Under the pieces are notes generated by a model, which ran no database searches, was not told the origin of the DNA, and saw nothing but the letters and a program-made list of their open reading frames with translations. Positions 27,327 to 35,777 of a DNA stretch of 64,000 bases are shown one piece after another. The translations under genes were made by a program, and so were the position numbers. This stretch comes from Bordetella parapertussis (GTDB lineage: Bacteria > Pseudomonadota > Gammaproteobacteria > Burkholderiales > SG8-41). Numbering within the stretch: position 1 is the stretch's first letter; the number at the start of each line of letters is the position of its first letter. The stretch lies in the NCBI GenBank assembly GCA_945906815.1, contig CAMDRT010000007.1:62001-126000 (forward strand), read 5' to 3'.

Positions 27327-29231
27327 ATGTTTGATTGGCTGCAAAATAATAAGCGCTTCGCCCAGGTCATTCTGGGTCTGATCACTCTGCCGTTCGCATT
27401 TTTCGGCATCGATTCCTATTTCCGTAGTTCAGATGCCAGCATCGCGGTGGCTTCGGTGGACGGACAGAAGATCAGTCAGCAGGAATTCAACATTGCCCTG
27501 CGTGAACGCCAGGAGATGCTGCAAAACATGGGTGGGGGAAAAATGGATCCCGCGCTGCTGGATAATCCGGAAATGCGTTTTAGCGTGGCTGAAGGACTGG
27601 TGCATCAGCGGTTGTTGTTGCAGTACGCGGAGCGTTCGCGTCTGGTTGCTACCGATCAGCAATTGCAGTTGCTGTTGGGGCAGGCACCGGCGTTTCAGGC
27701 AGACGGCAAATTTTCGCATGAAATGTACGAGCAGTTTCTCAGGGTGCGCAGCAAAACCGCGGTCGAATTCGAGCACACTCTGCGGCGCGACCTGGTGCTG
27801 CAGCAGGTAAACGATGCGTATGGCGAATCGAATTTTCTGCCGCGCAGCGTGGTGCAGCGCGTATCGCGCCTGATGGAAACCCAGCGTGAAGTCAGCATGA
27901 CTACCTTGCTGCCGGGCAATTTTGTAGCCAAGGTCAGTGTGGACGGCGATGCCGCAAAAAAATATTACGACAGCCGGCAAGACGAATTTCGCACACCGGA
28001 ACAGGTGCGCGTCGAATACGTGGTGCTGTCCCTCGATGCACTGCTGCCATCCATCACGGTGGATGCGGAAGAGGTCAAAAAAGTCTTTGACGAGCAAGCC
28101 AAGCGCAGCAGCGGGCAAGAGCTGCGTCAGGCCAGTCACATCCTAATCACGCTGGAAGCCAAAGCGGCGGCTGAAGAAAAACAAAAAGCCAGGGCGCGCG
28201 TCGAGGAACTGCTGGCACAGGTTAAAGCCAAACCAGCGGCGTTTGCGCAAATCGCCAAGGCCCATTCGCAGGACCCCGGCTCGGCGGTCAAAGGCGGTGA
28301 TGTGGGTTCATTCAAGCGCGCCGATATGGTGAAGCCATTTTCCGATATGGCATTCAGCATGAAAGTGGGCGATATTTCAGGCGTGGTGGAATCCGAATTC
28401 GGGCTGCACATCATCAAGCTCACCGGGATTACCGCCACCAAGCCGCTTGCGTTCGAGACCATGAAAGGGGCCATCGAAACCGATCTTAAACGCCAGCGCG
28501 CCGGCAAGGAATTCGCTGCGATGGCGGAGCAGTTTAACAATATGGTGTTTGAGCAATCGGAGAGTCTCAAAGCGGTGGCGGAGTTCACCAAATCCAGCGT
28601 ATTGCAGAGCGGCTGGATGGTGCGCAATGGGCCGGCGAGCGATAGGCGCTTGAATCATCCTAAATTGTTGCAGGCTATTTTTTCGGATGACGTGCTGAAG
28701 AACAAGCGCAACAGCGAAGCGGTTGAAGTCGCGCCCGGCACGCTGCTGGCCGCACGCCTGCTGGAGCATAAGCCCGCCGTGGTGCGCCCGTTTGATGAGG
28801 TGCAGGCGGCTATCGTCGCTCAGTTGACACGCAGCCGCGCCGCCCAACTGGCGGGGCAGGAAGGGCGTGCCGCGCTCGCCAGCCTGCGTAAAGGCGAGCC
28901 CGCCTCGGTGACCTGGGGTGGGCCGCAACTGCTTAGTTTTTCCAGCCAGATAAAGGACTTGGATGACGAAGTGCGCAAACTCATTTTGCGCACCGATGTG
29001 TCAAAGTTGCCTGCCTATGGCGGTGCCGAAACTGCCGCAGGTTACACCTTGATTCGGATTACGCGCACCGTTGATCCGGAAAAACTGGACGCGGAAAAAG
29101 AAAAGAACCTCGCCGTCGCGATGCAGCAGGCACAAGGTCAGGAGCAGAACGCCGCATTTCTGGCCAGTCTGAAGCAGAAGGCCGACATCAACATTCGCAA
29201 GGAACAGTTGAACGAGAAGAAGGAAAAGTAG
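27327..29231 (+). CDS. ppiD: PpiD-like periplasmic folding factor (membrane-anchored PpiC/SurA-type)
   Basis: 634-residue inner-membrane-anchored chaperone facing the periplasm. It starts with MFDWLQNNKRFAQVILGLIT and a single membrane helix (about 13-33), then a SurA-N-like region, one parvulin domain (about 268-366, with ASHILITL, GGDVGSFKRADMVKPF and FGLHIIKL) and a long helical C-terminal part, the PpiD plan. It assists early folding of outer-membrane and secreted proteins near SecYEG. In E. coli ppiD follows lon-hupB; here it is separated from lon by the tRNAs and the 23-kb block. It starts 18 bp after the terminator, so its promoter must overlap that region or lie in the tRNA fragment. 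Confidence 0.95.
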   Translation: MFDWLQNNKRFAQVILGLITLPFAFFGIDSYFRSSDASIAVASVDGQKISQQEFNIALRERQEMLQNMGGGKMDPALLDNPEMRFSVAEGLVHQRLLLQYAERSRLVATDQQLQLLLGQAPAFQADGKFSHEMYEQFLRVRSKTAVEFEHTLRRDLVLQQVNDAYGESNFLPRSVVQRVSRLMETQREVSMTTLLPGNFVAKVSVDGDAAKKYYDSRQDEFRTPEQVRVEYVVLSLDALLPSITVDAEEVKKVFDEQAKRSSGQELRQASHILITLEAKAAAEEKQKARARVEELLAQVKAKPAAFAQIAKAHSQDPGSAVKGGDVGSFKRADMVKPFSDMAFSMKVGDISGVVESEFGLHIIKLTGITATKPLAFETMKGAIETDLKRQRAGKEFAAMAEQFNNMVFEQSESLKAVAEFTKSSVLQSGWMVRNGPASDRRLNHPKLLQAIFSDDVLKNKRNSEAVEVAPGTLLAARLLEHKPAVVRPFDEVQAAIVAQLTRSRAAQLAGQEGRAALASLRKGEPASVTWGGPQLLSFSSQIKDLDDEVRKLILRTDVSKLPAYGGAETAAGYTLIRITRTVDPEKLDAEKEKNLAVAMQQAQGQEQNAAFLASLKQKADINIRKEQLNEKKEK

Positions 29232-29245
29232 AGCCTACTGCTTGT

Positions 29246-29360
29246 GAAGGTCAAAGGTCAAAGGTCAAAGGTGAACGGGTACCCTAGGCGCGGCTGACGG
29301 CTCACTCTTCATCTTTACCCTTTCATCTTTAACCTTTCACCTGTCATCTTTAACCCTTCA
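29246..29360. repeat. Hairpin made of GGTCAAA-type tandem units
   Basis: Left arm AAGGTCAAAGGTCAAAGGTC continuing to GGTGAACGGG; right arm composed of TTTACCC, TTTCATC and TTTAACC units (29310-29360) complementary in type. It lies between the convergent ppiD and fabI genes and can end both transcripts or act as spacer. Confidence 0.6.
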
Positions 29361-30143
29361 CGAACTCAGCCCGCCCACCACCGTATTAAACCCGGCATCC
29401 ACATAAGTAATCTCGCCGGTAATCCCGCCCGCCAGTTCCGACAGCAAAAATGCCGCGGCGTTGCCGACGTCATCGATGGTCACATTGCGCCGTAGCGGCG
29501 CATTTTCCTCGACACATTTCAGTATTTTTCCGAAACCGCCGATGCCTGCTGCCGCCAGGGTTTTTATTGGCCCGGCAGAGATGCCGTTCACCCGGATGCC
29601 TTTGGGGCCGAGAGCCTGCGCGAGATAGCGCACATTGGCTTCGAGGCTGGCCTTGGCCAGCCCCATCACGTTGTAGTTGGGCACGGCGCGCTGGGCGCCC
29701 AGATAAGTTAACGTCAACACCGCTGACTTACGATTTTCCAGCATCGGCAGCGCGGCTTTGGTGAGTGCTGCAAGGCTGTAGGAGCTGACGTCGTGTGCCA
29801 GGCGAAACGCTTCGCGCGACAGGCCTTCAAGTAAATCGCCCTTCAATGACTCACGCGGCGCAAAGGCGATGGAATGCACCAGTCCGTCCAGGCCATCCCA
29901 CTGGCCGCGCAAAGCCTCGAACAGCCTGGCGATTTGCGCGTCATCGGCAACGTCACAGGGCAGCACCGGCGCCGTGCCAAAGTCTTGCGCGAGATCAAGC
30001 ACGCGATTTTTGATGTCCTCGCTTTGATAGGTGAAGGCAAGCTGCGCCCCTTCGCGATGCGCCGCGCGTGCGATGCCATAGGCGATGGAACGGTTGGACA
30101 GCAGACCGGTGATCAGAATTTTTTTGTCTTGCAGCAGTGCCAT
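29358..30143 (-). CDS. fabI: Enoyl-[acyl-carrier-protein] reductase (NADH), FabI
   Basis: Last step of each fatty-acid elongation cycle in the cytoplasm: reduction of enoyl-ACP with NADH. The 261-residue protein is a short-chain-dehydrogenase-fold enzyme with the FabI-specific N-terminus KKILITGLLSNRSIAYGIA, the catalytic set Tyr-x6-Tyr-x6-Lys in TYLGAQRAVPNYNVMGLAKA, and ISAGPIKTLAAAGI. A longer frame reaches 30248, but ATG 30143 has AAAGGA upstream and matches the family start. It is divergent from the peptide-importer genes, sharing a 98-bp promoter region, and convergent with ppiD. Presence of FabI implies a triclosan-sensitive type enzyme. Confidence 0.97.
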   Translation of the reverse strand: MALLQDKKILITGLLSNRSIAYGIARAAHREGAQLAFTYQSEDIKNRVLDLAQDFGTAPVLPCDVADDAQIARLFEALRGQWDGLDGLVHSIAFAPRESLKGDLLEGLSREAFRLAHDVSSYSLAALTKAALPMLENRKSAVLTLTYLGAQRAVPNYNVMGLAKASLEANVRYLAQALGPKGIRVNGISAGPIKTLAAAGIGGFGKILKCVEENAPLRRNVTIDDVGNAAAFLLSELAGGITGEITYVDAGFNTVVGGLSS

Positions 30144-30241
30144 GAGCGTTCCTTTGGGTAGTGGGGGATTATAGCAAGGGGCAGGCCGGCAGCAGACGCC
30201 GGGATGACGCGCGCGGGGCGTTTCGGATACACTGCCACGCG

Positions 30242-32068
30242 ATGACAAGTGCTAAGGTTTTCATTGCTGTGCTGTTGGCCGCAGGCGTGCTGGGCTGCGG
30301 TGCGCGTGCTGCGCCTCCCGTCGCTACGGCCGGCGACAGCAAGCCAGAGAAAGTGCTGCGCTTCACTTTTCAGACGGCGGAAACCGGCTTCGATCCGGTC
30401 AAGGTGGCGGACTACTACTCGGGTGTGGTGATCGCGGCGATTTTTGATCCCTTGCTGACCTACGACTACCTGGCGCGTCCCGCGAAGCTCACGCCCAACG
30501 TCGCGCTAGCGCTGCCGCAGATTACCGACGGCGGCAAGACCTACACGCTCAGATTAAAGCCCGGCATCCGTTTCAGCAATGACCCCGCGTTCAAAGGCCA
30601 TCCCCGCGAACTCACCGCAGCGGACTACGCATATACGATCAAGCGTTTTCTCGACCCCAGGAATCGCTCGCCTTACGCGTTTTTGTTTGAAGGCAAGATC
30701 GCGGGCCTCGACCAATTGGTCAGCGAGGCCAAAAAATCCGGGCGCTTTGACTACGATGCACCGGTCGTGGGCCTGGAGACGCCCGATCGCTACACGCTGC
30801 GCATACGCTTGAATGAAACGGATTTTAATTTCTCGCATGTGCTGGCGTTTCCCATGGTGGGCGCGGTGGCGCGCGAGGCTGTCGTGGCGTACGGCGATGA
30901 CAGCAACGCGCATCCGGTCGGCAGCGGCCCCTATGTGTTAAAGCGTTACCTGCGCTCGTCAAAGATGGTGCTGGAAAGGAATCCTGATTTTCGCGAGATG
31001 CTCTGGAACGCCGAACCCGGTAGCGATCTCGCCGATCAAAAAATCGCTGCACGCATGCGGGGGAAGAAATTGCCGCTGATCGAGCGTGTGGAAATCAGCG
31101 TGATGGATGAGGCGCAAAGCCGCTGGCTGGCGTTTCGGCGGCGCGAAACCGATATCGAATATCAGTTGGAGGAACTCGCGCCCAAGTTCATGACGGCAGA
31201 TGGCAAGCTAAAGCCTGAGTTCACGCAGCAGGGCATCCGCATGCATCGCAGCGTCGATCCGGAAATTATTTATCTGTTCTTTAACACGCAGGAGAACATC
31301 GGCGATCAGCCCAATCCGCTGGGTGGTTTCAGCGCGGAAAAAATCGCGCTGCGGCGCGCGATTGCGATGGCGTATAACGTCGATGAACAAATCAAGGTCA
31401 TCCGCAAAGGCCAGGCGCTACGCGCGCACTATCCGATACCGCCGGGCGTCGCGGGACACGAGCCGGCTTATCGCAACAGCATTGCCTACGATGTGCGCCT
31501 TGCCAACGCGCTGCTGGACAAGTTCGGCTATCGCCGCGGCGCTGACGGCTACCGTGCGCAACCCAATGGTAACACATTGATTTTAAAGTATTATTCTCAA
31601 CCTACGGAACGTGACCGGCAATTCGACGAATTGATGAAACGTTCGCTGGACAAGATCGGCGTGCGCGTTGAAATCCAAAAAGAGCGCTTTGCTGAACTCA
31701 ACAAACTGGCCGATCAGTGCCGCCTGACGATGCGTCACTCGGCGTGGATAGCGGACTATCCCGACGGCGATAATTTCATGCAGTTGCTGTATGGCCCGAA
31801 TTCGGGGCAGACCAATTCCGCCTGTTACCGCTCGCCGGCGTTTGACCAGCGCTATGAAAAATCACGACGCCTGCCGCATGGCCCCGAGCGCAACCAACTC
31901 TACCGCGAGATGACGCGGCAAATGGAAGCCGACACGGCGTGGCTGTTGACCGACAGTCGCTACCGCAATGTGCTGGTGCAACCGTACGTGGCGGGCTTTA
32001 AAAAGCATCCGGTATACGCACACGAATTTTTGTATATGGATGTGGACGCGAGGGATACGCGTCCGTGA
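30242..32068 (+). CDS. Family 5 (peptide-type) ABC substrate-binding lipoprotein
   Basis: 608-residue solute-binding protein of the DppA/OppA family. It begins with a lipoprotein signal (VFIAVLLAAGVLGCG, acylated Cys about residue 20) and then KVLRFTFQTAETGFDPVKVADYYSG, RLKPGIRFSNDP, and late segments DYPDGDNFMQLLYGPNSGQ typical of the family. The upstream extension to 30161 is rejected because it precedes the signal peptide. It heads a four-gene unit (permease start overlaps its stop as GTGA). The ligand is probably an oligopeptide or a peptide-like molecule, perhaps recycled murein peptide, which cannot be settled here. Confidence 0.9.
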   Translation: MTSAKVFIAVLLAAGVLGCGARAAPPVATAGDSKPEKVLRFTFQTAETGFDPVKVADYYSGVVIAAIFDPLLTYDYLARPAKLTPNVALALPQITDGGKTYTLRLKPGIRFSNDPAFKGHPRELTAADYAYTIKRFLDPRNRSPYAFLFEGKIAGLDQLVSEAKKSGRFDYDAPVVGLETPDRYTLRIRLNETDFNFSHVLAFPMVGAVAREAVVAYGDDSNAHPVGSGPYVLKRYLRSSKMVLERNPDFREMLWNAEPGSDLADQKIAARMRGKKLPLIERVEISVMDEAQSRWLAFRRRETDIEYQLEELAPKFMTADGKLKPEFTQQGIRMHRSVDPEIIYLFFNTQENIGDQPNPLGGFSAEKIALRRAIAMAYNVDEQIKVIRKGQALRAHYPIPPGVAGHEPAYRNSIAYDVRLANALLDKFGYRRGADGYRAQPNGNTLILKYYSQPTERDRQFDELMKRSLDKIGVRVEIQKERFAELNKLADQCRLTMRHSAWIADYPDGDNFMQLLYGPNSGQTNSACYRSPAFDQRYEKSRRLPHGPERNQLYREMTRQMEADTAWLLTDSRYRNVLVQPYVAGFKKHPVYAHEFLYMDVDARDTRP

Positions 32069-33003
32069 CCGCGTACATCCTGCGCCGCCTGCTGCAGTTT
32101 GTGCCGACGCTGCTGGGCGTGGTGTTGCTGGTGTTTATCCTGTTCAACTGGATCGGTGGCGATCCCGCTTACATGCTGGCGGGCAAGATCTCCAACCCGG
32201 AGCAGATCGCGAACATCCGCAAACAGTTGGGCGTCGATCAGCCGTATACCGTGCAATTGTGGATCTTCATCACGCAAATCGTCAGCGGCGATTTTGGCGT
32301 GAGCTGGGCCACCAATGAAAAAGTATCTGCGATATTCGCCACCCGCCTGATGCCTACACTGACCGTGCTGGTTCCCATGCTGATTATCAGTACGTTGCTG
32401 GCCATGGGGCTGGCGCTGCTGGTGGCCTATGTGCGCGGCTCGCTCACCGACCGCGCCGTCATGATCGGCTGCACTGTCGGGCAGTCGATCAGCATCCTGG
32501 TCTATATCATCGTTTTTCAATATGTTTTTGCTTATCAACTGGGCTGGTTTCCGGTGCAGGGCTGGGGGCAGGACTTTGTCACCAACCTGCTGAAATTCAG
32601 CGCGCTGCCCATAGTGGTGGGGGTGGCGGTTTCGCTGGCGCCGGATACGCGGCTGTACCGCACATTTTTTCTGGATGAAATTCACCAGGACTATGTGCGC
32701 ACTGCGCGCGCCAAAGGCATGAGCGAAGCGCGCGTGATGGGCGTGCACGTGCTACGCAATGCGGCGATACCGATAGTCACCCACGTGATGATGCAACTGC
32801 CGGCGTTGCTGGCAGGCGCGTTTCTGATCGAGCGCTTTTTTTCGATACCCGGCATTGGCCGCGAAGTATTGCTGGCGGTGGAGCGCAGCGATTTTCCCTT
32901 GATCAAGGCAGTGACCGTCTACGTGGCGATGGCGACGCTGCTGATTAACCTGGTGACGGATATTTTGTATAAGGCGATTGATCCGCGGGTGCAACTCAAA
33001 TGA
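32065..33003 (+). CDS. Peptide ABC transporter permease, DppB/OppB type
   Basis: 312-residue inner-membrane permease with N-terminal anchor helix YILRRLLQFVPTLLGVVLLVFILF, the GVSWATN entry to the core, and the EAA loop YVRTARAKGMSEARVMGVHVLRNAAIPI that docks with the ATPase. Starts at GTG 32065, overlapping the binding-protein stop by four bases. Ends with an ATGA overlap with the next permease gene. Forms the channel together with that permease. Confidence 0.92.
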   Translation: MTAYILRRLLQFVPTLLGVVLLVFILFNWIGGDPAYMLAGKISNPEQIANIRKQLGVDQPYTVQLWIFITQIVSGDFGVSWATNEKVSAIFATRLMPTLTVLVPMLIISTLLAMGLALLVAYVRGSLTDRAVMIGCTVGQSISILVYIIVFQYVFAYQLGWFPVQGWGQDFVTNLLKFSALPIVVGVAVSLAPDTRLYRTFFLDEIHQDYVRTARAKGMSEARVMGVHVLRNAAIPIVTHVMMQLPALLAGAFLIERFFSIPGIGREVLLAVERSDFPLIKAVTVYVAMATLLINLVTDILYKAIDPRVQLK

Positions 33004-34031
33004 GCACGACAGCGGCGCGGCAAGCTTCGCCGGGCCTGTGGGCGCTGGCGTGGCGGCGCTTGCGCCGTGATCGCGTGGCTATGGTGTCGCTGCTGATCTT
33101 GAGCGGGTATCTGGTGGTGGTGCTGGCGGCGGTCGCCGGATGGATTGCGGCGGATTGGTCACAGCAAGCGGGGGAGAACTATGCGCCACCCGGATTCGTG
33201 GGGGCCGCTGCACCCGCCGCACCCGAGGCTGCCGCGGTGCAAGCACCGGCGAAGGTTGGTGCGACGGAGCCGGGCATAGCCGATCCCTTGGCTGAGGTGC
33301 TGAGCGAATTGCGCAAAGGTCTGGCCACCGCACCCGCCGAAGCGGCCCGCGCCAGCACGCTGCCACTGGGCGGTGACAAATGGGGTCGCGACGTGCTTAA
33401 AAAGGCCGTCAAGGGCACGCAGACATCGCTGGTGGTGGGCTTGGTTGCCGCGTTGCTGGCGGTATTTATCGCAACGCTCATGGGGGCGTATGCGGGCTAT
33501 TACGGCGGTCGCATCGACGATATTTTGAATTGGGTCTACAGCGTTTTTACCGCCATCCCGTATCTGCTGCTGGTGCTGGCGATAGCGGCGGTGCTCAATC
33601 AGAAGGGCACGCTGACGGTGATACTGATTCTGGGCCTGACCGGATGGACCGGTATCTTCCGGTTGGTGCGCGCTGAATACCTCAAACATCGCACGCGCGA
33701 ATACGTGCTGGCGGCGGACGCCATAGGCACGAGCCATGTCCAGCGCATGTTCACGCATATATTCCCCAATATAAGTCATGTGGTGCTGGTGCAGTTGTCG
33801 TTGCACGTGGTGCTGTTTATCAAAATGGAAGTGATCTTAAGTTTTCTGGGTTTCGGCGTGGGCGTGGATACGGTGTCGTGGGGCAGCATGCTGAACGAAT
33901 CGCAATCCGAATTGATACTCGGCAAATGGTGGCAGCTTGCAGCAGCCACCACTGCGATGGCGGTGTTGGTTACGGCGTTCAGTTTATTTACCGATGCGTT
34001 GCGGGACGCGCTGGATCCGCGGCTGAAGTGA
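33000..34031 (+). CDS. Peptide ABC transporter permease, DppC/OppC type, with Ala/Pro-rich insert
   Basis: 343-residue partner permease. N-terminal helix at about 25-52, then a periplasmic loop of about 60 residues (61-120) rich in Ala and Pro (FVGAAAPAAPEAAAVQAPAK), then the core with GGDKWGRDVLKKAVKGTQTS, GAYAGYYGGRIDD and the EAA loop EYVLAADAIGTSHVQRMFTHIFPN. The insert is longer than in DppC or OppC and looks like a flexible linker, perhaps contacting the binding lipoprotein. The gene overlaps its upstream partner by ATGA. Confidence 0.9.
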   Translation: MSTTAARQASPGLWALAWRRLRRDRVAMVSLLILSGYLVVVLAAVAGWIAADWSQQAGENYAPPGFVGAAAPAAPEAAAVQAPAKVGATEPGIADPLAEVLSELRKGLATAPAEAARASTLPLGGDKWGRDVLKKAVKGTQTSLVVGLVAALLAVFIATLMGAYAGYYGGRIDDILNWVYSVFTAIPYLLLVLAIAAVLNQKGTLTVILILGLTGWTGIFRLVRAEYLKHRTREYVLAADAIGTSHVQRMFTHIFPNISHVVLVQLSLHVVLFIKMEVILSFLGFGVGVDTVSWGSMLNESQSELILGKWWQLAAATTAMAVLVTAFSLFTDALRDALDPRLK

Positions 34032-34046
34032 ACGTGTGGATGGGGC

Positions 34047-35777
34047 ATGGATGCAGCAGAAAATAAAATGAAAGCAGAAGAGATCCTACTTAGTGTACGC
34101 AACCTGAAGGTGGATTTCAGTGTGGACGACGCTGCGGTTGTGCATGCCGTGAAAGGGGTGAGCTTTGATGTGCCTGTCCATGGCACGGTGGCGCTGGTGG
34201 GTGAATCGGGCAGTGGCAAATCGGTGAGTGCGCTGGCGATTGTGGGTTTACTGCCTGCCGAAACAGCCAGCGTGCTGGCGGGTTCAACCATCACTTATCG
34301 CAATCGCGATTTGCTGCGCATGACGCGACGCGAAATCACCGCACTGCGCGGCGCGGAGATCTCGATGGTGTTTCAGGAGCCGATGAGTTCGCTGAACCCG
34401 GTGTTCAGCATCGGCTTCCAGTTGCGGGAAGTGCTGCAGCAACATCTGGGATTGAGCAGCAAACAGGCACGCGCACGCGCGCTTGAATTGCTGCACGAAG
34501 TCGGCATACCCGAACCACAAACGCGCATGGCCGCATATCCGCATCAGCTTTCCGGCGGGCAGCAGCAGCGCGTGATGATCGCGATGGCGCTTGCCTGCGA
34601 ACCGCGCTTGTTGATCGCCGACGAGCCGACCACGGCGCTGGACGTCACCGTGCAAAAACAAATACTGGCGTTGCTGGCCGAGTTGCGGCAACGGCGCCAG
34701 ATGTCGATGCTGTTTATCACCCACGATCTGGGTCTGGTGGCGCAAGTGGCGGATCAGGTGGTGGTGATGCGCGAGGGTGTAGTGCGCGAGCAGGGCAGTG
34801 TGGCGCGCATATTTTCGGCACCGCAAGACGGCTATACCCAGGCGCTGCTGGCGTGCCGCCCGCCGCTGGATCGGCGTCCGCAACGCTTGCCGGTGGTCGA
34901 GGATTTTGTGGTTGACTCTCCCGCAAGCGTTAATGCGGCGGAGCGTACGCGCGGCCTGCGCGGTGATGAAGAAACAATACTCGAAGTCAGCGGCTTGTCA
35001 AAAACCTTTCATTTTCGTGTAGGTCTGCTGCGTAAACGCGAATTCAAAGCGCTGAGTAATGTGTCGTTCAAGCTCGCCAGGGGTAAAACGCTGGGCGTGG
35101 TGGGTGAATCCGGGTCAGGCAAAACCACCATGGCGCTGACGCTGATGCGCCTCACTCCGGCGTCGGGTGGCAGTGCGCAGTTCGACGGCCGCGATTTGTT
35201 GTCCCTTACGCCGGCGCAAGCCATGCCCTACAAACGGCGCATACAAATCGTGTTTCAAAATCCATACGCCTCGCTCAATCCGCGCTTTACCGCCGGGCAG
35301 CTCATCATGGAGCCACTGCAAATCCATGCCATCGGTGCGGATCAGCCGGCGCGTGTCGAGCTGGCGCTGGAACTGCTGCGTAAAACAGGGATGCCGGAAG
35401 CGGCGTTCTTCAAGTATCCTCACGAGTTCTCGGGTGGACAGCGGCAGCGCATCGCCATCGCGCGCTGCCTGACGATGAAACCGGATGTGCTGATCTGCGA
35501 TGAGGCGGTGTCAGCGCTGGATTTGTCGGTGCAGGCGCAGTTGCTGAATCTATTGCAGGATTTGCAGGATGAGTTGGGGATGAGCTATATCTTTATTTCG
35601 CACGATTTGGCGGTGGTGAAATATATGTCCGACCAGGTCATGGTGATGCAGGGGGGTAACATAGTTGAAATGAATGACGCCGATGCGATTTACGCTAACC
35701 CGCAAAATAGTTATACGAAACAATTGCTTATGGCAATGCCGCGCATAGGCACCGGGGTGCAAGGGCACGCTGCGTGA
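34047..35777 (+). CDS. Peptide ABC transporter double ATPase (two NBDs in one chain)
   Basis: 576-residue protein with two OppD/OppF-like nucleotide-binding domains. NBD1: Walker A GESGSGKSV near residue 51, signature LSGGQQQRVMIAMAL, Walker B LLIADEPTTALD. NBD2: Walker A GESGSGKTT near 352, signature FSGGQRQRIAIARCL, Walker B VLICDEAVSALD. Each is followed by the oligopeptide C-terminal segment. The domain order equals YejF/GsiA-type ATPases. An internal ATG at 34068 is an alternative start; neither has a strong ribosome binding site. The stop overlaps the next gene by one base (TGATG). Powers the permease pair upstream. Confidence 0.92.
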   Translation: MDAAENKMKAEEILLSVRNLKVDFSVDDAAVVHAVKGVSFDVPVHGTVALVGESGSGKSVSALAIVGLLPAETASVLAGSTITYRNRDLLRMTRREITALRGAEISMVFQEPMSSLNPVFSIGFQLREVLQQHLGLSSKQARARALELLHEVGIPEPQTRMAAYPHQLSGGQQQRVMIAMALACEPRLLIADEPTTALDVTVQKQILALLAELRQRRQMSMLFITHDLGLVAQVADQVVVMREGVVREQGSVARIFSAPQDGYTQALLACRPPLDRRPQRLPVVEDFVVDSPASVNAAERTRGLRGDEETILEVSGLSKTFHFRVGLLRKREFKALSNVSFKLARGKTLGVVGESGSGKTTMALTLMRLTPASGGSAQFDGRDLLSLTPAQAMPYKRRIQIVFQNPYASLNPRFTAGQLIMEPLQIHAIGADQPARVELALELLRKTGMPEAAFFKYPHEFSGGQRQRIAIARCLTMKPDVLICDEAVSALDLSVQAQLLNLLQDLQDELGMSYIFISHDLAVVKYMSDQVMVMQGGNIVEMNDADAIYANPQNSYTKQLLMAMPRIGTGVQGHAA

